From Prinsepia uniflora (taxonomy: Eukaryota; Streptophyta; Magnoliopsida; Rosales; Rosaceae): a stretch of 64,000 nt of DNA. The stretch lies in the NCBI GenBank assembly GCA_032719365.1, contig CM064872.1, positions 22,669,758 to 22,733,757 of the forward strand, written 5' to 3'. Positions 37,701 to 49,397 of the stretch are shown piece after piece. The position numbers and the translations under genes were made by a program. The notes under the pieces are model-generated. The model did not search any database. It was not told the DNA's origin and saw only the letters and a list, made by a program, of their open reading frames with translations. Every line of letters begins with the position of its first letter. Position 1 is the first letter of the stretch.

Positions 37701-39173
37701 AGTTGTTGTTGGGTTTAGTCAGAAGGAGCTTGTTAGGAAATTGGTTCAGATGGTCATAGTTGATGAGTTACCTTTTTCTTTTGGGGAGGGACGTGGGTTT
37801 CATGATTTTTGTTCCCTAGCTTGTCCTCGGTTTAAAATTCCATGTCGTCAGACAATTGCTAAGGAGGTGCTTAATATGTATTATGCTGAAAAGGAGTCCC
37901 TTAAAGAATTGATCAAGTCTTATAGGGTTTGTGTTACTACTGATACATGGACATCCCTTCAAAACATCAATTATATGGTTATCACTGTTCATTTTATTGA
38001 CAGTGATTGGGTATTGCATAAAAAGATTATCAACTTTTATGTGATTCCAAACCATAAGGGAAAATCAATTGGGAGGCTTTTAGAGGATTGTTTACTTGGA
38101 TGGGGTATTGAGAAGCTTTTGACTGTTACAGTAGATAATGCTTCTTCAAATGATGCTGGGTTGTCTTTTTTGATGAAGAGAATGCCTAAATGGAAATGTC
38201 CAATGGCGTTTTTGAAAAAATTTCATGTTAGATGTATTGCTCATATCTTGAACTTGATTGTCAATGATGGCTTGAATGTGTTGAATGAATCTATTCAGAG
38301 TATTAGAAATGTCATTAGATATGTAAGATCTTCCCCTAGTAGGTTTGAAATATTTAAGAAGGGTGCGAAGAAGGCTATGGTTGATAGCAAAGGGCTGGTG
38401 GTATTGGATGTTCCAACTAGGTGGAATTCCACCTATTTGATGTTGGAAACAGCTCTTAAGTTTCAAGGAGAATTTGAGGTCCTAGTTGAGGATGATCCGA
38501 ATTATGTTGCTTATTTTGTAAGTGATCGAAGGGTAGGACCACCGTCTGTGTATGATTGGGAAGTAGCGAGTTCATTTGCTGCTTATTTGAAACCCTTTTA
38601 TGAAGTAACTTTACGAGTTTGTTGCACTTCTACACCCACAATCCAATGTGCTTTACATGATGTGTATAGGATTTTAACTCTTTTGCGTCGTGAACAGAAG
38701 AGTTTTTTATTGTCTGGTATTGCAAACACCATGCAAGCCAAATTTGACAAATATTGGAGGGAAATGGAGCGTATGAACCAATATTATTTTATAGCTCTTG
38801 TTCTTAATCCCCCGTCATAAATTGGACGCTGTGGAGGATTGTTTTGGGGGGGTATTTGAGGATGATGATGATAAGGTTGGACACGCTATTTCTAGATTGA
38901 AGATTTTATTGACTAGCCTTCATAAACTCTATGAAGACGGTGAGAATTGAGATTCTGCAAGAGAGGCCATTGTTAGTGGCAGCTCCTCTGCAGTAGCAAA
39001 TGACAAGATGGGTTTGAGTGACGATACGGATCTTATAGCAAGGAGGATGAGGAGAAAGGCAAAGAAGGAAATTATTTGTAATAATTTGGATAGATATCTA
39101 TTAGATCCTATTGAACATATTGAGGATTCAACGTTTGATATTTTGGGTTGGTGGAAAATGATCGGGATATCCA

Positions 39174-39178
39174 AATAT
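39174..39178. repeat. Left 5-bp target duplication of the solo family-A LTR
   Basis: AATAT, repeated at 45086-45090. Confidence 0.85.
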
Positions 39179-42100
39179 TGTGACGACCCGTCCCTAATAG
39201 CGGGATTAATTAAGAATTAATGACGGATTAGCGAGGCTAATCGGGGATTAGACGAGGATTAGCGGACGTTCGGGCGAAATGACGATTTTGCCCCTGGAAT
39301 GGGCAAATCATTGACTTTTTGTTCAGGCGGCCAAATGGACTTTGGAGAATGACCGTAACGTAGTTCGGGACGTCACAAGTTCATAGACAGGTGGCACGCT
39401 CGATACCGACGTTCGTGGAAAAAGTTATGACGAGCGGAAGTCCAAGGGCATTTTTGTAATTTGGTCGAATAGGGCCAATAATTGATTTTTGACCCGAGAG
39501 CTCCGATGGACGATGGCCAAGGACCGTTACGTAGATCGAGACAATACGAATCGGTAGACAGGAGACACATCAAATTTGGACGTTCGATGGAGAAGTTACG
39601 GTTCACGGAAATACGAAAGTACTATTGCATGAAATCCGAGACGGATGCTTTTTGGAATTAAGTGGGGCCCATATATTTTTCATAGGATCAATGGATGAGT
39701 GACAAGTGTAACCCATCCACTGGCCATTCCTTTTCCTTCATGCATATCACATTTTCCCTTCATCGATCATTTTCCATCCCCCAGACCCGATCTCACCCAC
39801 CTTGAACCAATCCAACCCTTCACCCCATATGACCATGCCTGGAGCACCATGAGAGTGAGAGGAAGCTGAGGATGCTGAGGAATGTGGCAGGAGGCGGCTG
39901 GGCCGCCGTGCACAGCTGAGAAATGGTAAGTACTCGGTTTTTCCATTTTCCCCTTTTAATTTGATTTGTACTGTAACGCACCGGAAACTCAAAGAATGTA
40001 AAATTGCAAAATGATAAATGAAAAGACATTTTTACCCTTGTGAATAGTATGGCCAAATGTTGACTTTTTGCTTGGCAGGTCGAACAGACGTTGGTCGATG
40101 ATTATGACGTAGTTCGGGACGTCACGAGTCCATAGATAGGTGGCACATCCGATTCCAACGATCAGGGAAAAAGTTATGACGTTCAGAAGTTCAAGGGCAT
40201 TTTCGTAATTAGGTCAAAAAGGAGGAAATTGTTGACTTTTTGTTTGACCACTATTTTTCACGTAATTCGAGGACTGTTAAGTAGGTCTCGATGCCCTCAG
40301 TCTGTAGACAAGCGGCACGCTGAAAACGGATCTCGGACGGATGAGTTACAGTTCTAGAACGAGGATGGGCATTTTGGTAATTTTTGTGAAGGAAGGGTAA
40401 AATGGTAATTTTCCCAGGGCTGCAATTTGAAACAGCCGTGAGTGGGACTTATTGTTTAACAATGTAAGTGACATTGGGGGAACTGTTTAACATTGTGAGT
40501 GACAATTGTCACTGAGAAAGGCTGAGGGGAAGCACAAGCAGGTGGGTTGCAACAGAGGACAGAGCACGGGGGTGCTGTTTTTGAGTTTGGGCTAGTTACG
40601 GGAAACACAGCCACTGAGAGACTAAGAGATTCCTACGAGCTGTTGGGTTGGACGGTTTGAAAACCGAGAGGTTAGAAGTGTTGAGAGATCATTTGGAGCA
40701 GAGAAAAACTGAGAACTAGAGAGAAAAACCCAAATCGAAAAAACTGGAAATTTGGAGGGAAATTTCTAAATTTGGAGGGAAATTTCTAAATTTGATTTGT
40801 GAGGGGAGAGGAGCTAAACTAAGATTGAAAATAGTCTTCTGGACTCATTTCGACTTCAACCACACGAAAATTGAAGGAAATCGATCGCGGTTTGGCCAAG
40901 GACTGAAGTTCCAGTTTCTGGAAACTTTCGAGGTTGAGGACGACTACCTACAACTAAGGATTTGTGAAATTGGTTACGGTTTAATGTTTGTTTAGGTCTT
41001 ACGAAGCTGTTGTATCAATTAATTAGAAAACCAAGTTGATTTGAGTGAGTTTCGAAAATTGACCGTTTGTTTGATCATGAGTGAAATGATCGATTTAAGG
41101 CTTGATGTATGTAATTAATAATGGAGAACATAAATTAACACATAATGGAAGGATGTCGGTGGAAAAAGGGAAGGAATTAAGTTGGAATTGTTAGAAATTC
41201 AACCGGGTCGAGTCGCGGGTCTATAACCAGTTTAGCAGGATTTCGAGTGAAGAAGACGCCACTGTAGCTTACTGTGCATGGCGCGTGGTTTTCACGCGCA
41301 GCCACTTTGGGCAGCGCGTGAGGGCGCGTGAGGCCATATCTCCCGTCACGGTCAACATGTGATTTGATTCTTTCAGTGTAACGGACATTTTGAGTTAAAT
41401 TTCAAGTCGATCGGACGTCGTTCGGGATAGTTTGGAGAGTTCGAAGGTTTAGGATTTTAATTTAATTACGTTGAAAAAAAATTCCGAAAAATTAGGGAAA
41501 TTAATGTAAGCTTAATGGAAGTGTTTGTGACCCAAATTGTGATCTTTGACAGGCCAGAACAATCCTGAGGCAACCGAGGAGCGTACGGGACGCGGTTGAC
41601 GCGTTCGAACTTCGTGAGTGGACTTTTGATTTCTAACCGAGCATGCCTAACTGTTTTTACTCCCTTGTTTTATGTTTCTATATATGATTTTATGATTACA
41701 TTTATGATATTACTACTTTACGTGAATGCACGCTTTTCGATGTGATATATCGTATTTTTACGTATTTCGAGACCATGGTTTCTCCGATACTTTGATGATG
41801 GTTTGATGAGTGATTTTATACGATTTGTGCATATTACATTTTAATTTTGATTTGATTATGATTTGTGAGTAAGATTCGGGATTTGAACGTGAAATTCGGA
41901 CATAAGTCATGTTTGATAAAATGTGATTTCGAATTGGTTTTGGAATTTGGATCACGATGGACCCTGAATTTGTTATGATTTACACATGATTTTGGGTTTA
42001 AAGACCCGGTACGATTGTTGGATCTGGTTTTGGGTTTAATGACTCGGATAAGATATGACGGGGGTGGGCCAGTATTGGGTTTAAAGACCCGGATTGAGTT

Positions 42101-45085
42101 TAAAGACTCGGTTACCGTGATGTCCCCCGAGGCCTTGATTGTGTTTTGAGTTTAAAGACCCGTTGATATCCCGGGAAGGCCTGATATGTGAGTTTAAAGA
42201 CTCGGATGGATCCAGTAGATTTGATTCGTTGATGTTACATTCGGTTTTACATGGTTTTATAGTTATCTACTGTAACGGTTTCCATACGGTTTATATAAGT
42301 GATTTTCGGATACTTAGTTATGCATGCGTGTTTTGAAACTGTAGGGTGAACCCTGATTTCATTAAACTGTTTTCCAGAATCGTTTATTTTAGTCCACTCA
42401 CACTTTTCTGTTTTAATACCCTCCAGGTCGTGGTACAAGTTTTGGGGGCTAACGCCGAGGCAGAGGCAGAGGCATAAAGTTTTCCCGTTGCGGTGTAGTT
42501 AGTTCACAGAGTAGGGTTTTATTCTTATCTCGTTTTGTAACCATGCTCTGTGATACTGTTGACTGGTTGTACCGTTGTTTGTATCTTACTTTCTCCCTAG
42601 TCTGACAGTACTTGTAATGTATTATTGTGTGGTTATTTTGGTTGTTTGTGTTCAATTGTCAGACGGGAGCAGGATTCTCCCCGATTATCGAGGCGATAAT
42701 CAGGGCGGGTCTTGTCATGTACGTAATGGTTGGCTTAGGATGATTAGAGGGTGATTATTAGGTTGCTAGGATTGTTCTAAGGTGGTTTTGGACGGTGGTT
42801 GACGGCGGTGAAGCCCAGGGGGATTTTGAAAGATTGAACCGTGAAGGGGAGTTGGACATAGGTCGGTTTAAGGGGTTTTGCTTAGTTTGGATGATTGGAA
42901 ATGCTAGGAAATGAGAAAATAGGAAGAATGGGATTGAAAAGGAGAAGATTGGACGAAAAATGAGAGAGTAGGGTGGCCGGACCGGTCATGCCGGTCCAAC
43001 TGGACCGGACAGCACAGAAAATCGGCTGGACCGGTCAATTACGTGGAGAAGATGATGAATAGTCCTGGCGCGTGAGGCCCACGTGCAGGACCATCCTTGA
43101 GCGCGTACAGGCGCGTGGTGACTCCTTTTAGGGTGTTCCAACATGTAATTTCATCTCTTCGATGTAACGAACATTTTGGGACTGGTTTTGTGTCAATCGG
43201 ACATCGTTTCGATATAGTTCGGGACGTCCGAAGGTTTAAGTTCGCGTTTAAAAATAGTTAGAAATTCCGGAAAATTACGGAGCTTTAGTGAGGGGTTATA
43301 TAAGTAGTTAGTAACCCTCTAAATTATTTTGGACAGGTTCGGGAATCCCGGAGGCGACGTTTGGCCCGGGAGACGCTTATGGCACGCGTATCAAGGCGCG
43401 GGTTCAGACGGTCTGTGAGTGGACCCTTCTTTCAAATTCAATGCATGCATAAATGTTTTATAATCGTTTTAGAATATATTTTGTGATGCCTTGAGTGCAT
43501 TTGATTTTGGTAGCTTAGGATCGACATATTTTCACGTTTTTCGAGGTTTTCGTCTTTATGTCATACCTTAGCGTACTACGTTTTTAACAAGGATTTTATA
43601 AATGGATTTTGGATTTGAAAATATAAATTTGGGCATGAGGCTCATTTGATTTACCAATTCTCGGACTTGGAGTCCATTTGATTTGACGAGAAATCGGACT
43701 CAGGGTCCATTTGAGTTATACGATCGGACCGAGGGTCCCGTTGATTTATGATCCGGGCTTGAGGCCCATTTGGTTGTAATATCGGGCTAGAGGCCCAGTT
43801 GACTGTAGTATCGGGCTAGAGGCCCTATTGGTTGTGAAATCGGACTTGAGGTCCCGTTGGTTTATGGTTTCGGGCTTGAGGCCCAGTTAGTTGTGATATC
43901 GGGCGAGAGGCCCTGTTGATTGTAACATCGGGCTTGAGTCCCAGTTCGGTTTACGAAATGAGAATTCGGGCTTGAGACCCTATTGAACTGTGGATTTAGG
44001 CTGAAGCCTGTGAAACTGATTTGAATCGGATTCGAGAAATCCTGTTGAGATGAATCGGGTATGAGACCCAGTTGAGAAATGTTTTGAGAAAGATAGATTT
44101 GAAAATGATTATGAACCCTCCATATGTTTATATGGTCTCCTCCAGACGTCAACCTGGAGAGTCACAATCCACAGACCAGGGTGGGTATCCCCATAGGGAT
44201 CCCGTTCCAGGAGTGGGGGTTACGATTTATGTTGTGGTTCCGGACCAGATTCCGGAGATATGTGTGGACTAGATCCAGAGAGAGAGCTCGGACTAGATCC
44301 AGAGATTGAGCCTCCCAGATGGAGAATTCTTGGGAGAAGACTCGGAGTGAGACCCTAAGTAGTGTGCACACTAGTATAGAGATGATATCGTGACATTTAT
44401 CGGGGATGTGTTTCCTAAGGGCTGTGTGCCCCGAGTTGGCATCTTCTCGGAAGTGCCGCGGATGGGTTATACGTATTTTGATACGTATGTGGTTTACAGA
44501 AAGTGATTTGGGACGAGACCCCGTATTCAATGTTTTGAGAATGGTTTTGGGCTGAGTCCCACTGGTGTTTGATTTGGGATGAGTTCCCATGTTTTGATTT
44601 ACGGTTCTTTTGTGATTTCGGGTCGGGGACCCAAATGAATTTATGGTTCATGACGGTTTATGGGGACCGGCATGAACCCTTGAATGGTTTTTATGGGTCA
44701 TGACGGTTTATGGGAAACGGGCATGAACCCTTGAAAGGTTTTGAGAATATGTTTGACAAATGATTTTATGAACGTTTGGTAAATGGTTTTTGAATGCATG
44801 CATATGCTTTTAATGAAGGGCATAAAGGTCTTAAAGTGAAAATGTTTTTAATGAAAATGTTTATTTTTTCCACTCACAGTTTTCGTATTTTAATGCCATT
44901 AAGGTTGATCGCGGATGCGGGCTGTAGCAGAGACGAGACATCACACTCCTCCTCCTACGATCCTAGCATGCTCTAGAAGCCCGGTGAGGGCTAGAGAAGG
45001 AAATTTCCCTAATTTGACACTTCGTGTCAGACGGGATCAGGCATGTCCCATGTTAATCTCGGAGGATTTGGGACGGGTCCTGACA
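39179..45085 (+). mobile_element. Solo family-A LTR inserted in the hAT transposase gene
   Basis: It starts TGTGACGACCCGTCCC and ends GGGACGGGTCCTGACA. A perfect 5-bp duplication AATAT flanks it (39174-39178 and 45086-45090). Deleting it with one duplication restores the transposase reading I-S-K-Y-P-I across the junction, which proves the boundaries. Without the nested family-B LTR it is about 3.16 kb. It carries the best hairpin array (29-bp period from about 43662 to 43940) and two 50-bp hairpin units at 44646 and 44696. No second LTR or interior is present, so it arose by LTR-LTR recombination. Confidence 0.9.
39972..42717 (+). mobile_element. Solo family-B LTR nested in the solo family-A LTR (2746 bp)
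   Basis: It starts TGTAACGCACCGG and ends GGGCGGGTCTTGTCA, flanked by a perfect TGTAC duplication (39967-39971 and 42718-42722). Outside it, family-A sequence is continuous (TTTTAATTTGATT joins GGTTGGCTTAGGATG, as at 12312-12358). It has TGACGT..ACGTCA at about 40104-40123, GCGCGTGgttttCACGCGC at about 41281-41299, a putative 61-bp middle exon at 41553-41613, GGGTTTAAAGACCC / GAGTTTAAAGACTC units at 41996-42200 and an acceptor CCTCCAG ending at 42426. Confidence 0.9.
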
Positions 45086-45090
45086 AATAT
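45086..45090. repeat. Right 5-bp target duplication of the solo family-A LTR
   Basis: AATAT, repeated at 39174-39178. Confidence 0.85.
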
Positions 45091-46035
45091 CCAATCGTGT
45101 CTCGAGTTGCACGGGATGTTCTAGCTATACCCACTTCAACAATAGCTTCGGAGTCATGTTTTAGCACAAGTGAAAGGGTAATTAATTCGTATAGGAGTTC
45201 GTTGAGGCCTGAAGTTGTGGAGGCATTAATTTGTACTCAAAATTGGCTTATGAGTATTAATATTGCATTACATTTGGAGTCGAGTGTTGAAGAAGTGGAG
45301 TGTTATCATGCTCTTGCACAAGGTAATTGTTGTATCTTTTTATTATTTCTAATACATTTGTTTGTTAATAATTGTGAATTTATGTAGATAATTAACTTTG
45401 CTTGTGTCTCATATGTAGAAATGGCAAATGGTCGTGCTAAGATGCCTCAATAGTCCAATCCTTGAGACTTCTTGCCTTGCTGACCTGGTTGATCATATTA
45501 TCTACCATTTTGTTCACTGATGGTTTGATTTTACAATCTTATTGTTTTTATTGCTTGTAATGAACGTTTTTTATTCGATTTTGATGCTTTGATTTATTGT
45601 TTGTAATAGACATTCTATATTTCTATGTTGGATTTTGATGCCTTGATGATTTTGTTGTTTAAAATGGATATTTTAGGTGGATTTTGATGTCTTGATGATT
45701 TTGTTATTTGTAATGAATATTGATTAGTTGTAGTGGATATTGATTAGTTGTAATGGACATTAATTATGGAATAAATATAGATTATTGTATAAAAATATAA
45801 AAAACGGTTTTTATTAAAAACCGAACTGGTTCGTCCCAAATTAAACCGAAAAAATCGGTTAAAACCTAAATCGAACCGAAGGGTTAAAACCGAAATCGAA
45901 CCGAACCGAACAGTTCGATTTTAATTTTAGTCGGTTTTTGAAGGAAAACCGAACTGAATCAAAACCGATTCTTCCAACCGGTTCGGTTTCTATTTCGGTA
46001 AAAAAACCGAACCGAAAAACCGATTAATAGGGCTA

Positions 46036-46043
46036 GGGTGACA
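46036..46043. repeat. Right 8-bp target duplication of the hAT element
   Basis: GGGTGACA, identical to the left copy at 33869-33876. Confidence 0.85.
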
Positions 46044-46391
46044 CTTGTCACTCATCATGTGGTCCCCATAAGATATTTTGGGTCCCAATCGTATCCAATC
46101 CAATACCACTTTTTGGAAAAATGTGAAACCGTAAAAAAATCCGTCGAACAGTTCTAGACCCTTAATATAACCATACGTTGTCCAAATTCGATGTGCTACC
46201 TGTCTATGTAATCGTAGTTCCTTGATCTACCTAATGGACCTCAATCCATGTGAAATTGACAACCCGAGTTAAAAGTTAACATTTTTTCTTTTTATGGTCA
46301 AAATCGTCATTTTACCTCAATCATCCTGGTAATCCTCGATTAGTCCTTAATTAACCTCGATAATCATGAAAATTCATGACGGGTCGTTACA

Positions 46392-49300
46392 TTTAACTCG
46401 AAATCACTCCCCACTTTACCGAGGCTGTTGCAAGTTGACGATATTCAAAGAATGTTCGATCGACGCCTTTTGGGGCATTCAACTTACCGGCGACTTGGAA
46501 GACGATCTTCGTTGACAGATTTAATCATCTTCAACTTCATCTTTCGTGAGTGACATCGAGGAAGAGCCATTCCTTTAACAATTTTTAATCTCGAACTTCA
46601 ATCAGTTTAAAGGAACCTCTCACTCAATAAAAAAAGTCAATAATTACCATGGAGTCGTGGTATCTTATTGGCACAATGATGCACTCATGTGAAAAGTATT
46701 TCAGGCCACCCTATAAGGTAAGGTCATGTCATAGTTCAACCATCTCCCCTGGAGTTCCATTGCTTTTTTCGAAGAGCTAGCCTTAGCTTTCGTAAAGAAA
46801 TACTCACAACTCAATACTATAAGTTTGCACACGCAAAAGAGCAGATTTTCGAATTACTATTGCAAAGGGCTTAGACCAAAATAGTGGTGAAGCCCAAAAC
46901 TCAATGTTCTAACAAACAACTCAACTAGCATCCATGAAAATAATCATGGGAAGTGTGTTGGCTGTCGATGTCGCAAGTAGTAGGGAAACTTGAATTCAAA
47001 AGAGTTTTTTATTCAAGAACTTTTGAATTCAAGAGGCAATGTTTACACCCGAAATAAACCACTATGGCCCTGGGGAAAAAATTTAAGAAATTAAATACCC
47101 AATCTGACTAAAGACCCAAGCCCGGGTAGTATCCACTAGCTGGATCATGGGGAAGCACAAGCATGATTTACAGAAATCACACTAACACAGTGCCAAAACC
47201 ATCAGAAGGCAAAGGGGAGAGACAACTTACTCATCGGGAAGAAGAAACACACGTAGATGCAAGTGTCGATCATCCTCACTTCATGCTGCCTATAAAAGGA
47301 GAAGAAACCCTATTCTCAAGGGACAACCAACAACTCAATCAAATAAACAAATTAATCAAACTCAATCAATTTCAACAACTGCAAACCCTCATAAGTTTCT
47401 TTGCTACCTAAAAGCTCGTCTTCTTAACAAAACCTATTTCTTCGATCTAAGATCAAGATTCAATTATCCTCTTATCCATTCTCAGTTCATGCTCTAAGAA
47501 CACCAAGCTTTCCTTCATATCCAACTTGCATCCCAAGTTCATTTCTGGAGACTTCCTGACTACCGAACATCATCCTGACTTGCTTATGAGGCTTGTTTTG
47601 AAAGCCACCTAACACCCCGTTCATTTCAACTTCATCAAACTAGTCTTTGAGACCCTCACAACCTCACTTCTTGACGTCATCATGTCTTTTTACTGCCTTG
47701 CCAAAACCTTTAATAAGATTTCCAACCGATGTTCATCTAGTTGATGATCTCTCGACCAAGAGCACTAATCTATGGCTAGTCTATAGATAGTTTATTTTTT
47801 GCACTTATAATTCTATTCATCACGCTAATATTCAACTATTTACATTATAAGTGTTTGTGTCCCTCCCCCCACCACCCCCTTATTCCTCCTTCCATCCCTT
47901 CCCCTCTTTACAATCGGTTTATTCAAGTCTGATTTTGATAACTGCAATATCAACCAATGAGTTATATGCAAGATTTAAAACGACGCTAGGCAGTCCTAAT
48001 CCAGTCGATAAGAGCCTAGCGCCTAGACGGGGCCTATGCGGTTTTTTTTTTAAAACAAAATTCAACAAATTAATAATATAATGATTATTATCAAATAATT
48101 CAAGAACAAAAATTAATTATCTAGTTAAGCGAATTGAATTAGGAATCATAAATATTGAAAATATAAGTTTTTTATTAATTTTATTATACAACATTATATG
48201 TTTTTTAATTTATTATCTTAATTTTGAAAAATACTTATATTATTAATTAAGTATTTAATAAATAAAATAACATATATAACTAAATATATATATAAGAACT
48301 TATATAACTAAATATATATATATATATATATATATAAATGTACACGCAAATCCACCTTAAAACATAACCATTATGCAGGGTGTTTTCTCACCTTCGAGCG
48401 CCTAGGCTGACTAGACAGCCACCATTTTGAACAGTGATTTTATGACTTCATAAGTCGTAGAAGCATCTTCATGTTTTGGTTCAGTATTCAAACAGTCTAA
48501 CTTAAAGTGGTTGATATGTCTAACTCCCCTCTAATTCTGAATTACACGCTGGTAATATGAACACGCCGAACATTGAACTTAGAATAAGTGCAAAAGAAAA
48601 ATTTTTAAATCCTCAAAGGACACAGAGAAAAGAGAAGCGCAAACAAAATACCCACTTGCTTCACTTTCACTTGATTCGAACGATGTTTCATGAGCCGCAA
48701 TTTAGAACTAACTTCTAACCCTATCTAGTAGCAGCTTCTACTACTGGTACGCTTACATCGAAGGTAGTTAGAATACCAAGTCAGTTGAACCAACTCATTT
48801 AAGACATGACTAAGACACCATGGCCCAAAGCTTTCAACCTTCTCCCCACTCGCCGTAGTCACTTACACCGCAATCCACTATATCAGATTGCATGTCCTAC
48901 CCTTTAAAATGGAAGACCGCCTAGCGCCAATCACTCACCAACACCACACGAAAACGAATTCCAGTGTCAATTTGCCATGATGTAATGATAGTGACATCAC
49001 CATACCAATGACGTCACCTAATTAATCCCTCAATATCAAGTAGGAGACAAAAGTACACAAATGAATAAGTCTTTTATTAATCCTAGGTTACTAGGATGCA
49101 ACCCTAAGATGATTATCTTAGAAAAGGAACTAGAAGGGGCAGTTTTGGTTTAATTTTTATGACTGAAATTGTCGATATCGAAACTGCCCTACTAACAAAG
49201 TAACTACCCGGTGGCAGAGGAAGAGAGTCTCCATCACTAAAACTCAAATACAAAACTTAGAAAGCAATGCTGCATATGTTCCAATGAAAATATTAGATTC

Positions 49301-49397
49301 AGCTTTGAATTCAAAACACAATCTCTACTTGCATTTGTAGTTTGATAACTTTTGCACCTTGGAATTTTTTCAAGGAGGAAATTCGTCCCACAAAATT
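46392..49397. other. Gene-free stretch right of the nest
   Basis: No gene was recognised. Near 47285-47310 a good TATA box (CCTATAAAAGGAG) precedes an A/C-rich leader-like stretch, which looks like a retroelement or pararetrovirus-type promoter but has no partner that I can identify. About 47970-48440 carries CGCCTAG-rich ends around an AT-rich core with an (AT)n run at about 48309-48335, possibly a small non-autonomous element. Open frames at 47163-47411 and 47851-48081 have no domain. Confidence 0.4.

Larger units (their letters stand above)
37480..45460 (+). pseudogene. hAT transposase (BED-finger, Ac-like), disrupted
   Basis: The N-terminal BED zinc finger (about 37480-37650; FERYKADTGFT, CNFC, LISHLKKC) contains two in-frame stops, TAG and a TGA where the conserved Trp of the WDHF motif belongs. 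The open catalytic part (37570-38820, 416 codons) has TTDTWTS and TVDNASSND carrying two acidic residues of the catalytic triad, then PTRWNSTY. A one-base insertion in a C run at about 38808-38812 shifts the frame (NPPS instead of NPRHK). A TGA follows near 38948, then a solo LTR splits the gene at 39179. The hATC dimerisation domain resumes after 45085 (VLAIPTSTIASES, SYRSSL, QNWL). A last short intron starts near 45321 with a final exon at about 45419-45453. Transposition function is lost. Confidence 0.85.
33877..46035. mobile_element. hAT (Ac-like) DNA transposon carrying nested insertions
   Basis: The termini are inverted: TAGCCCTGTTAAT on the left and, reversed, TAGCCCTATTAAT on the right. 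They are flanked by a perfect 8-bp duplication GGGTGACA (33869-33876 and 46036-46043), the size diagnostic of hAT. Both ends carry dense subterminal ACCGAA/TTCGGT repeats (about 33895-34130 and 45805-46025). A broken hAT transposase runs on the plus strand. Removing the MITE and the nested LTRs with one copy of each target duplication leaves about 5.6 kb, a normal autonomous size. The element sits in a minus-strand family-A LTR, whose sequence resumes exactly at 46044. Confidence 0.85.
24047..46391 (-). mobile_element. Minus-strand family-A 5' LTR, split by two large insertions
   Basis: Three separated pieces, 24047-24614, 32137-33876 and 46044-46391, read continuously on the minus strand as one LTR of about 2.66 kb. 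It starts TGTAACGACCCGTCAT at 46391 and ends GAGACCTGTCA at 24047. The pieces hold the expected landmarks in order: the U3 end, a donor-like AGGTATG near 33462, an acceptor GGACAG at 32696, the donor-like GTGAGTGGAC at 32618-32627 and an acceptor CTTTCAG at about 24212. The intervening DNA is the Athila-like element and the hAT element. Confidence 0.7.

Noticed and set aside
43662..43950. CRISPR-like array (29-bp period)
   Set aside because: Units are direct degenerate repeats without unique spacers, inside a plant LTR.
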